This document shows positions 23,851 to 36,500 of a stretch of DNA of 64,000 nucleotides, one piece after another. Origin of the DNA: Sternotherus odoratus (lineage: Eukaryota > Chordata > Testudines > Kinosternidae); contig JAVMKO010000007.1 of the NCBI GenBank assembly GCA_032164245.1, positions 3,968,001 through 4,032,000 of the forward strand, in the 5' to 3' direction. The notes under the pieces were generated by a model. That model saw only the letters and a program-made list of their open reading frames with translations, searched no databases and was not told where the DNA came from. A program made the position numbers and the translations under genes. Each line of letters begins with the position of its first letter. The first letter of the stretch is position 1.

Positions 23851-24432
23851 TCGGGGTGGGAAGTAGGGCTGTGGGGGGTGCTGCAGCACCCCCAGGATTT
23901 ATGCGGGGCCACTGGCCCCACCCCTGGGCATCCACTCCCTTCTCCGGCCCCGGGAGCCAGCCCTGTGCCCCGCTCCCCAGGCCTATGCCCCCTTCCCGGC
24001 CCTCCGCCCGCACTCATCAGAAGCCTTTTCTGTCACCAAGGGCACCAAACAAGGATGCGTCATGGCGCCAGCCCAGGCTTTTGTTTGCATTGCAGGACTT
24101 TGATGGAGGTGTGCACATCCAGTTCTGATTGGACGGGGGCCTAGTCAATCCACAGTGACTCAGGGCCCACCCCCAATAGGGGCAGTGCTAGGGGTGGCTT
24201 GTGGGGCTATAGTCACCCCAAAATTTGCCTTACCCCCCCCTACAGCCACCTTTCCCCAATCAGGAAGGGCTCTCGCCAGCGGACTGCCCCCTGCCATGCT
24301 GCTAGCACTGCTGTTTTAAGTTCTCAAACTGGGGGGGCACAGAATGTATCTGGAGTGGGGTGAGCTCTGATGGCACGGCAGAGAGGGCAGCACCGCCTAG
24401 CCACAGTGGAGCTGGCATGGTGGGACTACCAG

Positions 24433-24727
24433 CAGGGGTGGCTCTATGTTTTTTGCCACCCCAAGCGCGGCAGCCAGGCGGCCTCTGGCGGCACGCCCGC
24501 GGGAGGTCCGCTGGTCCCCCTGATTCAGCTGCGTTCCTGATGGAGGTTCGGTGGTCCCTCGACTTCGGCGTACCCACCACCGAAATGCCGCCAAATCCGC
24601 GGGACCAGCCGACCTCCCGCAGGCGTGCCGCCAAAGGCCGCCTGACTGCCGCCCTAACAGTGACCGGCAGGGCGCCCCCTGCGTCTTGCCGCTCCAGACA
24701 CGCGCTTGGTGCCTGGAGCCGCCCCTG
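24433..24727. mobile_element. hAT-like MITE
   Basis: Ends CAGGGGTGGCTCTATG and GGAGCCGCCCCTG are inverted. Flanks ACTACCAG and GCTGCCAG match at six of eight bases. The GC-rich interior has inverted CGGCAC/GTGCCG modules. Other GC-rich TE-like pieces surround it (23860-24360). Confidence 0.6.
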
Positions 24728-25229
24728 GCTGCCAGGTGAGGACCCTAACCACGGGGTTAAACGTTATACGGGTTTGTCGTCACCGTGAACTTGCCACAGG
24801 GACCAGTCCAGTAGGTGGCCCCCGTTTGTGAAGCTCTCTGAGGCTCAGATGGGAGCTAAGCACCCAGACACCCACCAGGAGGCAGCAGCGCACATGCTCA
24901 GTGGCAGAACCGTAAATGCCTAAGGAACTTTTACTGCAAAACTTAGGAGCTGAGTGAGTTTGGGCACCTATCGGATTCTAGCTGGAGTTGTTTGCATGTC
25001 AGTGGTGCCCTAACTCCTTTGGGGCCTTCACACCTTTGTGCTGCGACTCACAATAGTAAGGGCCAGGTTGTCAGAAGAACTGAGCTCCCATTTGGGTACC
25101 TAAATGAACCCGTCTTTTTCAAATGTGCTCAGTGCCTCAACAGCTCCTGTTATTCTCAGGGGGAGCTGCTGGCTGCTAAGCACTCTTGGAAAACTGGCAC
25201 TTGGTCCCTCGAGAAGTGAGGAGGGAAGC

Positions 25230-25490
25230 AGTTAAATAGGCTATGTCGGCAACCTTTGAGAAGTGGTGTGCCACGTCTTCATTCGTTTAATGCGTGCCAA
25301 TATTACATTTTACATTTACAGGGGCCGGGGAACCCCTGACCGGCAGCGTGGGGGGCAGAGGGAACCCCAGACTGAAAGTGGGCTGAGCATGGCCGGCGGC
25401 TGGGACCCCGGCTGGCAGCAACGTGACAATAAAAACTGGCTCGTGTGTCGCAATTGGCACACGTGCCACAGGTTGCCGACCCCTGTGCTA
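25230..25490. mobile_element. hAT-like MITE, left end decayed
   Basis: GTCGGCAACCTTTGAGAAG and CACAGGTTGCCGACCCCTG are inverted ends of the CAACC...GGTTGCC hAT group. Flanking GCTATG on both sides may be a worn duplication. Confidence 0.55.
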
Positions 25491-25499
25491 TGCCATGAC

Positions 25500-28135
25500 T
25501 TTTAAAAATGGGTGCCTGAAGTTAGGCTCCTGCGGGTGACTTGGCGAGAGTTGGCAATACTGGATTTTTATTCCCTGCCTCGTGGATTTCACATTTTTAT
25601 TAAAGCCACAGCTCCGGATGTCCCATGAATACATGCCAATCTCAGCTTCTGTTTTTAAAAACATACGTTTCAAATCATCTTGATGGCGTCCGAGAAGAAT
25701 TTGAAAACGTGAGTCCACTCGGAAAGCTGAGAAACCAGAAGACAAAGAACACAAAATGGTGGGGTTTTAGGCCTGTCTGATGATTTCGGAATGCTCTGGG
25801 GTTGCGGATATGGCCTAGGTGTTCCGCACTTTTGGAAATTAAGCCACGGGTTCCGGTGGTTGTCTGCAGTGTTTGAAGTGCACAGGAAACAAAGTGCACA
25901 TATACAGTGGGCCAAATTCCCTCTGTGAGACTAGTGTAAATATCTACATCCAGAGACCAGCAGAATTCAGTTCAGTGTCTATGATACAATGCACCATGTC
26001 TTTTCCTGCTTAGATCAAAACTAAGAATCCGACTGAGTAAAAAATTCCAGCCACAAATGAGGCTACAATTGCTAATTCTGGTGACATTTACTTTCTCTAC
26101 AGAGTATTGGCATGTTCTGTCTGCCATCTGTGATGATATTGCAGGATCAGTTGCTGATGCACTGCCAGCACCCTGAATTTGCAATGCCCCAAGTAAGTTC
26201 AGAACTTTCAAATTGTGGTAACAGTAAATATTTGTTTTATGGTAGCACCACTAGTTGTTTTGAAAGCTTCGCTGGCCACCTGTGACTATCGGGACTGTCC
26301 AGTGAATTTCAAAAATTGTGGGGAGAGGCTTAGGATTTGAGCAATGACTGGAATACATTACAAACTTTTAGTCTCCTATGGAGCGAAACAACCTCATTTA
26401 AATTCACACAAATGCATTTTGGAAACCTCGTCTACTCCAAAGGCCAGGTTGTACAGCCCAGCAACACCCGGAGACGATTTGTTTTTCCAACACCCAACTA
26501 CATCTGTTTAAACAATCCAGTTCACAACAGTAATCAAAGGATTTGATCTAGGATTTGCTGAGCCTGTTCTCCATCTCAGCCCTTTACGGGTTGCAGACAG
26601 CTCTTTCCATCTGTCTCAGCATCGCTGCATTCTAGGCTGTTAGATAACCAAGAAATCCACATCAGGGATAAAAAAAAAATCTTACCTCAGTAAAAGGGCT
26701 GCGTTCTTGTGCCAGTGTTGCTATGCTCTTTTTACTTTCAGTTTGTGCAGCTGTTCGAGATCACGATAAAAACCTGGAGCGCCGAATATTTCTCAGCAAA
26801 ATAAATATGCAGAGAATCCCTCTGAGAAGGGCCATTTCCTGTTAATCCAGTATCCATAGTTTCATGCGTCCTGTTGCAAAGCAGAACTCCAGCCAGGACT
26901 GGAATCCAATCTTTAGATCCTGAATGTTCTGTAAAGGAAAACTCAGGAGACTAATTACATTAATTGTGCTCTCATTTTTGTGAAGATGGCACTTCCTGCA
27001 AGTCCCAGACAAGGAAATCTCAGCAAAAATCTGTTCTCTGTGCTGCCTTCTTTCTTACAACAGTGCAGTTATTTTAGCCAGTCCCGGTCTCCTATCAGGA
27101 CTTAGATTCACTGTATTCTGCCAGAGGAGGGGTGTTCAGCTGTAAAAAGAAATGCTTCATAAAAGTTTGGAGTGCGCGGTGAGCTCTGGGTGTTGGTGAA
27201 GCCTGCGATCAGATGTGTCCCTGGGAAATAAAGTTGACAGGTTGAGTATAAAGATGGCAAGACCGATTCTCTCTTGCCTGGTGCATCTCTCTGCGTAGGC
27301 ATCTCTCTACTCCTGTGCAAAGCGAATGTGAAGCAGGACCAGGTGGAAGTGCTACCACAGGCAAAGAGGACTCAGGCCTCCTGGGTCGAAGAAGCCTAGG
27401 GAAGCTGCTTCCATTATTTGGGGTAAAGATGTGCTTGTTTTTGAAAGCAGGTTTCCTTGGCCTGGGTCAGGCTGCTTTTGTATAAATTAGAGAATCTCAT
27501 GTTTTATGCCTGGCACATCAAACGGGCAAGTGGATTGTGTTCGGGGGGAATTAGAATTCCCCACTTCTCCAGAATGTAGGTGTCTTGTTCTGCAGGTGAT
27601 GGCCCAAGATGACCCCAGCCTGCCTGTGATGTAATTAATGTTGCGGGCAGGGGCTCAGTGATGGAGCAGAACTGAGAAACTGGTAGTAGTGGAAGGGAAG
27701 ATTCATGGGCTATGGCGGAGGAGACTGGAATGGCAAATCAGTTTTAAAATATGGCGAAGAGTTTGGGTGGGACTTGGGGGGGGGTTCAGAGGGTGGGAGG
27801 GATAGTAGGGGAATGTGGATGATGAGGATGGAGAGGGAGGGCAGGGAGGGAGACAGGATCCCTGTAAGAGGGTTATGGAAGGGTATAAATGACCGTTTCC
27901 CCAGCATTTTTAAGGATTGGCTATAGAGATGTACCAATAGCCATGGGCGTTGTTGTAGTGCAGAGTGTTAACTTGGGAAATCTAATGTTCATTGGGTGGT
28001 ACATGCTCCTGGCCCCAGCTGGTTTTAGATAGAGCTTGTGGCTATATGGTCTAGAAAACAGTCCCAGCATCAGTTATAACATTCCTGTCAGTCCTCTGTC
28101 TACTGCATGGCATGGAGCAAGATATATAGAGATTT
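25500..28135. other. Intergenic, nothing recognised
   Basis: No exon, RNA gene or well-defined repeat is seen. A purine-rich stretch lies at 27700-27860. Confidence 0.4.
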
Positions 28136-28139
28136 TCAG

Positions 28140-28420
28140 ATGGGGTCTAGTGATTAGAGCACTGGATTAGGAGGCAGGAAGCCTATCTTCTATTCCCAAC
28201 TCTGCCTCTGACTGGCTATGTGGCCTTCAGCAATTCACTTCATCTCTCTGTGCCTCTTTTTCTCCTTCTACCCTTTGTCTTATCTATTTTGACTGTAAGC
28301 TCTCTGGGGCAGGGATAGTCTTGCTACGAGTATGGATAGTTGCTACCACAATGGAGCTCCGTCTTCTCTTGGGGCTTCTGGGTGCAACTATTATATGTAT
28401 AATAATTGCCACCGAACTAT
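28140..28420 (+). mobile_element. tRNA-derived SINE (MIR/CORE type)
   Basis: GTGATTAGAGCACTGGATTA (A-box side), TCTATTCCCAACTCTG (B-box side), CTGGCTATGTGGCCTTCAGC and CTCTCTGGGGCAGGGATAG follow the order of a common sauropsid SINE. Confidence 0.6.
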
Positions 28421-29098
28421 TGGGACGTATTTTAAGAGTCTGAATAACATCAGCGCGCCTCTCCATTGTTTCTTCTCAGTCTGTGGTGCTACCTTTCACA
28501 ATCTTATCACATGTCTAAAATATTTGGTGTTTTTCTTAAGGGCTCAGCTCCTCGAGTTCTGTTATTAGCTGGAAAGCTCAGCACTCATGGTTTTTTTAAT
28601 TAAGTTTTTAGTCTTCCTGGTTGCAGAGACTGGAAGTATGATCTGAGTGCACCCTAAATGCTCAGGAACCAGAAGACAAATCAAATGAATGCAAAATGTA
28701 TTTGTTGTAAATCTCCTGATTTTTAAGTCGCTTGTGATTTTTGAATACAATGCGTAGTCCAGGGTGGAGAAGACAGAATTAGAATTTAGAGGCTGCTTCA
28801 AAGTCCACTGAAGTCAATGAAGGTCATAGATTTCAAGAGCTTTAGAGCAGGGCCTCATTCTGCAGCTAGATGGTCGTGAGACTGCCAATCTTTTGTGTCT
28901 TAAATAACACCTCCCCATAGTTCGTAGTCTGACAACGTTCTTTCTAGACAGAGTATCCCTTGTAGTGATATGGTGTCACACCATGATATTGACTGGAAAG
29001 AGACAGTGGGTGTGTGGGTTGTCCAGTTTTGTCATCCAGAGGAATTAAGCTGCTACTACAGACTCTCACCTAGCCAGTTCACACAAAATAAACACTTA

Positions 29099-29341
29099 GG
29101 GCTGGTCTTCACTACCCGGCGGATCGGCGGGTAGCGATCGATCGCTCGCGGCGCCCCCGTCGACTCCAGAGCTCCAGCTTGCCAGGAGGCGCAACCTGGA
29201 GTCAACGGGGGAGCGCGCCGCCGACTGCCACCGCCGTGAGGACGGCAGGTAAGTCTGCTGCAGATACGCAAACTTCAGCTACGAAGTTGTGTATCTGCAA
29301 TCGATTCCCCTCCCCCACCCCCCCGTAGTGAAGACTAGCCC
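29099..29341. mobile_element. MITE with TTA duplication
   Basis: Ends GGGCTGGTCTTCACTAC and GTAGTGAAGACTAGCCC are a near-perfect inverted repeat, flanked by TTA (29096-29098 and 29342-29344). A 3-bp duplication fits the PIF/Harbinger group. 243 bp, GC-rich centre. Confidence 0.8.
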
Positions 29342-29860
29342 TTAGCAATAATTGCATTGGCAAAGGACACATTATATACAACACACTCAGCATCACATGG
29401 GGGATAGTCCTGCCTTAGCAAAATGATCAAGAAAGAATAAACATTGTGGTTAGAGGCTTTATCCCTCAATTCCCAGTAAAAACCTGCAGTGGCAGATTCA
29501 AATGAATGTGACAGATGAGGGCGTAATTGAGTGTGAGCAGTACAATTAAGAAAAATAAAATTTGGTCCAAGCATCATGAAAAGCCTGACAAAGTGGTGTA
29601 TGAGGCTGTAGAATAATCTCCCATGGGAAGTGGTGGAAACCCTTTTGCTTAGGACGTCTAAAAGAGGAAACATACTGTAGGAGTCAATGGTATTGGCAGA
29701 GAGAGACTAGATGATGTAATAATATTCTAATTTAATGTCTATGGTTCCATATCTAGAATATCCTTATAATTTTTACTGCCTTTCCCTCAGTGCAGGATCT
29801 ATTACTTTTATCTTCTTCACGTCATTCATATTTGATCTTGAAATGTCCTCGCATTTGTAG

Positions 29861-30072
29861 AGAATCAGAGAGGTAGCTGTGTTAGTCTGGAATTGCAGAA
29901 GTGACAGAGACCTGTGGCACCTTAAAGACTAACTAAAGTATTGAAGCATAAGCTTTCATGGGCTAATACTCACTTTGTCGGTTGCATCCGACGAAGTGGG
30001 TATTAGCCCACGAAAGCTTATGCTTCAATACTTTAGTTAGTCTTTAAGGTGCCACAGGACTCTTTGTAACTT
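29861..30072. mobile_element. Penelope-like 3'-end palindromic dimer with 10-bp TSD
   Basis: GCATTTGTAG flanks the unit at 29851-29860 and 30073-30082. Inside, two copies of the same 3' end face each other: CAAAGTGAGTATTAGCCCAT on one strand and CGAAGTGGGTATTAGCCCAC on the other, each followed outward by AGTCTTTAAGGTGCCACAGG. The left copy also has the terminal AGAGGTAGCTGTGTTAGTCT. No coding part. Confidence 0.8.
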
Positions 30073-30079
30073 GCATTTG

Positions 30080-31637
30080 TAGGAGCAGAATTTTATAAAT
30101 GTACTAATTGTTATAAAATGAAATTAAAGTTTACATCAATTTTTATAACAGAAAGAAATGACTAAAACGGTGTGCTGTTGCCAGTGTGCATTATAATTAG
30201 GACCTGTTATAAAGTTTAGTTAGTAAGAAACAGGATTTTGTATTGTGTCTATAATAAATAGATTTAAAAAATGTTGAGGGCCTAAAGCCCCCAATGTGAA
30301 TTGCTTTAGTTATAAGTTTTATCGAGGCTTAATTTACAATGTATTCTGTAATTATTAGTTTTTAAATGATGTTAATAAAATGTTATGCTATACAGAGCAC
30401 ACAGGATCTTTTATAAGAGGAACGCAATACGCCATAGTTTATTAAGAATACAACACAGTTAGCATATGCATTTTAGTCTTACACACACACAATCCTGCCA
30501 GTTGATGTTTATAGGTACCAGTCTCTTGTAACTCGAGTCAAACTAATGGCAAGTTGGATTGATCATGAGTAAGAAGCTGGGGGGGTTCTGTTGGTCATGA
30601 TGTTCCAAGGCTTTGCAGGACTGAACCCAGAGTTTCATGGCAAACACCCAAGCTTTATACCTGTAAATTTTTATTTGAGTTCATGCATTTTGCAATGTTA
30701 TTCTGTAATTATTAGTTTTTAAGTGGTGTTAATTTTGGTTTTCTTTCGCTATTATCGTTTAATGGTTATTGTTAGGCTTTTCATTATTATTTTTTATTTG
30801 TTGTTTCACCTTTGGGGGTGCCTGCCTGCTTACCTTTAAGGCCCATCAATGCTGCATAACATGTTTAGCATTAATACAATGGATGTTTTTTTAATTGTTT
30901 CCTTGTCTCCTGGTCTTTTTAAGTCTTTTACTGTTTTTGACCTCCTTTGGATATTTGTAATGGCTTCACACTTATTTTATATATTTTTGATGCATGCATT
31001 TCTTTTTTATACAAACAATTTTACAGTTTTTTACAAACATTTTTAAAGGTAGCAGAATACAGAATACATTGTAAATTAAGCCTTGCTAGAACTTATAAAC
31101 TCCACCGTTGTCTGGTCCCAAGTCCAGAATGCGAAAGGAGGAGGGTTGTGCGCTGGGTTAGCAACCCGCCACATAAAAAAACACCTGCTACAGAAACACC
31201 AACAGATTTATCGAAATGTCTTCTCATCATGGGTGATCAGCTGAGGACGAAGGCAGTAATGCCTGATATGATGAGGAGGAATGATGAACAAAACGTGGAA
31301 TGAAATCAGCTGGCTTGCCCAAGATCGAGAGGCATGGAGGAGATTTGTTGGTGCCTTATACTCCAGCGGGAGTGAAGAGGATTGATGATGATGATGAGAA
31401 CTTATAACTAAAACAATTCACATTGGGGGCTTTAGGCCCTCAACATTTTTTTAATCTATTTATTATAGACACAATACAAAATCCTGTTTCTTACTAACTA
31501 AACTTCATAACAGGTTCTAATTGTAATGGACATTGGAAACATCACACCATTTTAGTCATTTCTTTCTGTTATAAAATGAAATTAAAGTTTACATCAATTT
31601 TTATAACAATTAGTACAGTTATAAAATTCTGCTCCTA
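30080..31637. mobile_element. Long inverted-repeat element, interrupted
   Basis: Left arm 30080-30355 is the inverse of 31408-31637 plus 31058-31098. The shared words include TAGGAGCAGAATTTTATAA, AGGGCCTAAAGCCCCCAATG and TTAATTTACAATGTATTCTG. The right arm is split by an insertion at 31099-31396. Without it the element is about 1.26 kb with terminal repeats of about 270 bp and no transposase. Class unknown (fold-back or MITE type). Confidence 0.8.
31099..31396 (+). mobile_element. LINE/SINE 3' end with 11-bp TSD (RTE-like)
   Basis: AGAACTTATAA is duplicated at 31088-31098 and 31397-31407. The 298-bp insert ends in (GAT)n and, near its end, translates to WLAQDREAWRRFVGAL, a typical non-LTR ORF C-terminus. 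A related piece is at 62480-62660 on the minus strand. Confidence 0.75.
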
Positions 31638-31643
31638 TATGTG

Positions 31644-31950
31644 TCCAACCTGTGGAACTCCTTACCTGAGGAGGCTGTGAAGGCTAGGACTATAACAGGG
31701 TTTAAAAGAGAGCTGGATAAATTCATGGAGGCTAAGTCCATAAATGGCTATTAGCCGGGATGGGTAATGAATGGTGTCCCTAGCCTCTGTCTGTCAGAGG
31801 GGGGTGATGGATGGCAGGAGAGAGATCGCTCGATCATACCTGTTAGGTTCACTCACTCCGGGGCACCTGGCATTGGCCACTGTCGGTAGACAGGATGCTG
31901 GGCTAGATGGACCTTTGGTCTGACCCAGTATGGCCGTTCTTATGTTCTTT
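31644..31950 (+). mobile_element. CR1-clade (L3-like) LINE 3' end, second copy
   Basis: From CCAACCTGTGGAACTCCTTA to GGCCGTTCTTATGTTCTT it is almost identical to 7606-7915, including the stop codon region and 3' UTR. It is severely 5'-truncated. Confidence 0.92.
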
Positions 31951-31959
31951 CATAATCCC

Positions 31960-32480
31960 AAAGAGTAATGAGCCAGACCCCCTGCTGGCGTAGCAGCATA
32001 GCTCAGGATCTAGTCCAATAACATCCTTGCATGAGTCAATGTCTCTATTTTTAGTTTGCTTTATATTTTCTTTATATTTCTCTGGTCACGTTTTGTCTAA
32101 AAACCGAGTTATTTTGCTTGTAATCATTTTTCCCTCTCTGCATTTCTATATGTTTTTGGATGCTTCCCCATGGGTAGGTTTCATTTCTCTTGACTACGTC
32201 ATGAGAGTTGCGTGATCGAAATTTTTCTCCATCCCTTGTATCACTCTCTTCCAGCATACGTTACATTTTCGCAGTGCTGTCTATAACTTTTATCTCTTGT
32301 TTTTTTGGAGTTCCTGTTTTATTATTTTATATGCTGCATTGTATAACAATTATTTTAGCTATTTAAGGTTATCTGCTCTCCCATTTTGTATGCTGTTCTG
32401 TTTTCTTCGTTGGTCTATTCCTAATCCTATAGCTCAGAACAGCCTTTCTTTACATTACACTGGTTAGTCCCTGACCACAT
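31960..32480. other. Intergenic, nothing recognised
   Basis: AT-rich sequence with no exon or clear repeat. Confidence 0.4.
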
Positions 32481-32487
32481 TATAGTA

Positions 32488-32966
32488 CAGTAAAACCTCG
32501 ATTTAACGGACCTCGATTTAACGGACTTCGGATGCAACGGACAAAATTTCTGATCCATATCAGACTGTGACCCCTCCCTGCTGCGGCCCCGGTCCCCTTC
32601 CCTGGCGGCCGTCTGCTGGCTCCTGGCTGCCGCTCCGGTCCCAGCAGCAGGTGGGCTGGCTCCCAGCTCCCGCCCGGGTCCCAGCTGCTGGCGGGCTGGC
32701 TGCCGGCTCCCACCCTGATCCTGGCAGCGGGTGGTCTGGCTCCCAGCTCCCGGCTGCTGCCCCGGTCCCAGCCGCTGGCGGGCTGGCTCCCGGCTGCCGC
32801 CCGGGTCCTGGCAGCGGGCGGGCTGCAGAGCTGCCGCCCCGACCCTGTGGCGGGCGGGCTGCTGCTCAGACAGCTCGGTTTTGGGGTTTTTTTATTAAAT
32901 AACGGACTTTTTGATTTAACGGACACCCCCTCGCCCGAATTAGTCCGTTAAATGGAGGTTTTACTG
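32488..32966 (-). mobile_element. Tc1/mariner (Tigger-like) MITE, second copy, opposite orientation
   Basis: CAGTAAAACCTCGATTTAAC ... TGGAGGTTTTACTG between TA dinucleotides (32486-32487, 32967-32968). The CGGACACCCCCTCGCCCGAA block is the inverse of that at 22214. The interior 32570-32860 holds GGCTCCCGGCTGCCGCCC-type tandem modules. Confidence 0.85.
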
Positions 32967-33029
32967 TATTTGTATTTCAGTTGTGCCTATAGGCACCTAC
33001 TGAGATGAGCACTCCATTGTTCTATGTAC

Positions 33030-33227
33030 TGTACAGACACAGTGTGAGAATGTGCTGGACGAGGGATGTGCTGACCACCGCTTCCTGCAGCCCCCATCGG
33101 CCTTGAACGGCGAGACACAGCCAGTGGGAGCTGTGATTGGCCGAGCCTGAAGACGGTGCAGGTAAACAAACCATCCTGGCCCGCAGATTTCCTTGACGGG
33201 CTAAGTGACAAAGGTTGCCGATCCCTG
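33030..33227. mobile_element. hAT element right-end fragment
   Basis: Terminates AAAGGTTGCCGATCCCTG after AGTGGGAGCTGTGATTGGCC and CAGGTAAACAAACC, a familiar hAT MITE 3' part. The left terminus was not found. Confidence 0.5.
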
Positions 33228-33519
33228 CACTACACTATGTTTGAGCCTTCATGTGGAATATACCTCAATGCATATTCTCCCCAGAATTTGTATGGGGGAC
33301 CACAGCAGCGTCTGTGGTAGTGTGTCTGCTGTAGTGTGCCGGGGCGGTTGGAGAAGGGTTGGGGGGTCTCAGGAGGGGACAGTCAAAGGACAGGGTGCAG
33401 GGGGTGTGGATGGGTCGGGGGTTCTGGGAGGGCTGTCAGGGGGCGGGAGTGTGAAGAGGGGTAAGGGCAGTCAAGGGACAGGGAGCGGGGTGGGGTTAAA
33501 GGGGTCAGGGGTTCTGGTG

Positions 33520-36500
33520 TGGGCCTGTCAGGGGGCAGGGAGCGGTCGGATAGGTGTGGGAGTTCCGGGGTGTCTGTCAGGGGGCAGAGAGCGGTCGGAT
33601 AGGTGTGGGAGTTCTGGGGGGTCTGTCAGGGGGCAGAGAGCGGTCGGATAGGTGTGGGAGCTCCGGGGGTCTGTCGGGGCATGGAACCGGTTGGATAGGT
33701 GTAGGACTTCCGGGGGCCTGTCAGGGGGCAGGGAGCGGTTGGATAGGTGTGGGAGTTCTGGGGGGTCTGTCAGGGGGCAGAGAGCGGTCGGATAGGTGTG
33801 GGAGCTCCGGGGGTCTGTCGGGGCATGGAACCGGTTGGATAGGTGTAGGACTTCCGGGGGCCTGTAAGGGGGCAGGGAGCGGTCGGATAGGTGTGGGAGT
33901 TCCGGGGGTCTGTCGGGCGGCAGGGAGCGGTCGGATAGGTGTGGGAGTTCCGGGGGCCTGTCAGGTGGCAGGGAGCGGTCGGATAGGTGTGGGAGTTCCG
34001 GGGGTCTGTCGGGGGGCAGGGAGCGGTCGGATAGGTGTGGGAGTTCCGGGGGTCTGTCAGGCGGCAGGGAGCGGTTGGATAGGTGTGGGAGTTTCGGGGG
34101 TCTGTCAGGCGGCAGGGAGCGGTTGGATAGGTGTGGGAGTTCCGGGGGTCTGTCAGGGGGCAGGGAGCGGTCGGATAGGTGTGGGAGTTCCGGGGGGTCT
34201 GTCGGGCGGCAGGGAGCGGTTGTATAGTTGTGGGAGTTCCGGGGGGTCTGTCAGGCGGCAGGGAGCGGTTGGATAGGTGTGGGAGTTTCGGGGGTCTGTC
34301 AGGCGGCAGGGAGCGGTTGGATAGGTGTGGGAGTTCCGGGGGTCTGTCAGGGAGCAGGGAGCGGTTGTATAGTTGTGGGAGTTCCGGGGGGTCTGTCGAG
34401 CGGCAGGGAGCGGTTGGATAGGTGTGGGAGTTCCGGGGGGTCTGTCAGGGGGCAGGGAGCGGTTGTATCATTGTGGGAGTTCCGGGGGGTCTGTCAGGGG
34501 GCAGGGAGCGGTTGGATAGGTGTGGGAGTTCCGGGGGTCTGTCAGGCGGCAGGGAGCGGTTGTATAGTTGTGGGAGTTCCGGGGGGTCTGTCAGGGGGCA
34601 GGGAGCGGTTGTATAGGTGTGGGAGTTCCAGGGGGTCTGTCAGGGGGCAGGGAGCGGTTGTATAGTTGTGGGAGTTCCGGGGGGGTATGTCAGGCGGCAG
34701 GGAGCGGTTGGATAGGTGTGGGAGTTCCGGGGGTCTGTCGGGCGGCAGGGAGCAGTTGGATAGTTGTGGGAGTTCTGGGGGGTCTGTCAGGCGGCAGGGA
34801 GCGGTTGTATAGTTGTGGGAGTTCTGGGGGGTCTGTCAGGCGGCAGGGAGCGGTTGGATAGTTGTGGGAGTTCCGGGGGTCTGTCGGGCGGCAGGGAGCA
34901 GTTGGATAGTTGTGGGAGTTCTGGGGGGTCTGTCAGGCGGCAGGGAGCGGTTGTATAGTTGTGGGAGTTCCGGGGGGTCTGTCAGGCGGCAGGGAGCGGT
35001 TGGATAGTTGTGGGAGTTCCGGGGGGTCTGTCAGGCGGCAGGGAGCGGTTGTATAGTTGTGGGAGTTCCGGGGGGGTCTGTCAGGCGGCAGGGAGCGGTT
35101 GGATAGGTGTGGGAGTTCCGGGGGTCTGTCGGGCGGCAGGGAGCGGTTGGATAGATGTGGGAGTTCCGGGGGTCTGTCGGGCGGCAGGGAGCGGTTGGAT
35201 AGGTGTGGGAGTTCCGGGGGTCTGTCGGGCGGCAGGGAGCGGTTGGATAGGTGTGGGAGTTCCGGGGGTCTGTCGGGCGGCAGGGAGTGGTCGGATAGTT
35301 GTGGGAGTTCTGGGGGCCTGTCGGGGGGCAGGGAGCGGTTGGATAGGTGTGGGAGTTCCGGGGGCCTGTCAGGCGGCAGGGAGCGGTTGGATAGGTGTGG
35401 GAGTTCCGGGGGTCTGTCAGGGGGCAGGGAGCGGTTGTATAGTTGTGGGAGTTCCGGGGGGTCTGTCAGGCGGCAGGGAGGGGTCGGATAGGTGTGGGAG
35501 TTCCGGGGGGTCTGTCAGGCGGCAGGGAGCGGTTGGATAGGTGTGGGAGTTCCGGGGCTCTGTCAGGCGGCAGGGAGCGGTTGGATAGGTGTGGGAGTTC
35601 CGGGGGTCTGTCGGGCGGCAGGGAGCGGTTGTATAGTTGTGGGAGTTCCGGGGGGTCTGTCAGGGGGCAGGGAGCGGTTGTATAGTTGTGGGAGTTCCGG
35701 GGGGTATGTCAGGGGGCAGGGAGCGGTTGTATAGTTGTGGGAGTTCGGGGGGGGTCTGTCAGGCGGTAGGGAGCGGTTGGATAGGTGTGGGAGTTCCGGG
35801 GGTCTGTCAGGTGGCAGGGAGCGGTTGGATAGGTGTGGGAGTTTCGGGGGTCTGTCAGGCGGCAGGGAGCGATTGTATAGTTGTGGGAGTTCCGGGGGGC
35901 CTGTCAGGGGGCAGGGAGCGGTTGTATAGTTGTGGGAGTTCCGGGGGGTATGTCAGGCGGCAGGGAGCGGTTGATAGGTGTGGGAGTTCCGGGGGTCTGT
36001 CGGGCGGCAGGGAGCAGTTGGATAGTTGTGGGAGTTCTGGGGGGTCTGTCGGGCGGCAGGGAGCGGTTGTATAGTAGTGGGAGTTCTGGGGGTTCTGTCG
36101 GGCGGCAGGGAGTGGTTGTATAGTTGTGGGAGTTCTGGGGGGTCTGTCAGGCGGCAGGGAGCGGTTGTATAGTTGTGGGAGTTCCGGGGGGTCTGTCAGG
36201 CGGCAGGGAGCGGTTGTATAGTTGTGGGAGTTCCGGGGGGTCTGTCAGGCGGCAGGGAGCGGTTGTATAGTTGTGGGAGTTCTGGGGGGTCTGTCAGGCG
36301 GCAGGGAGCGGTTGTATAGTTGTGGGAGTTCTGGGGGGTCTGTCAGGCGGCAGGGAGCGGTTGGATAGTTGTGGGAGTTCTGGGGGGTCTGTCAGGCGGC
36401 AGGGAGCGGTTGGATAGTTGTGGGAGTTCCGGGGGTCTGTCGGGCGGCAGGGAGCAGTTGGATAGTTGTGGGAGTTCTGGGGGGTCTGTCAGGCGGCAGG

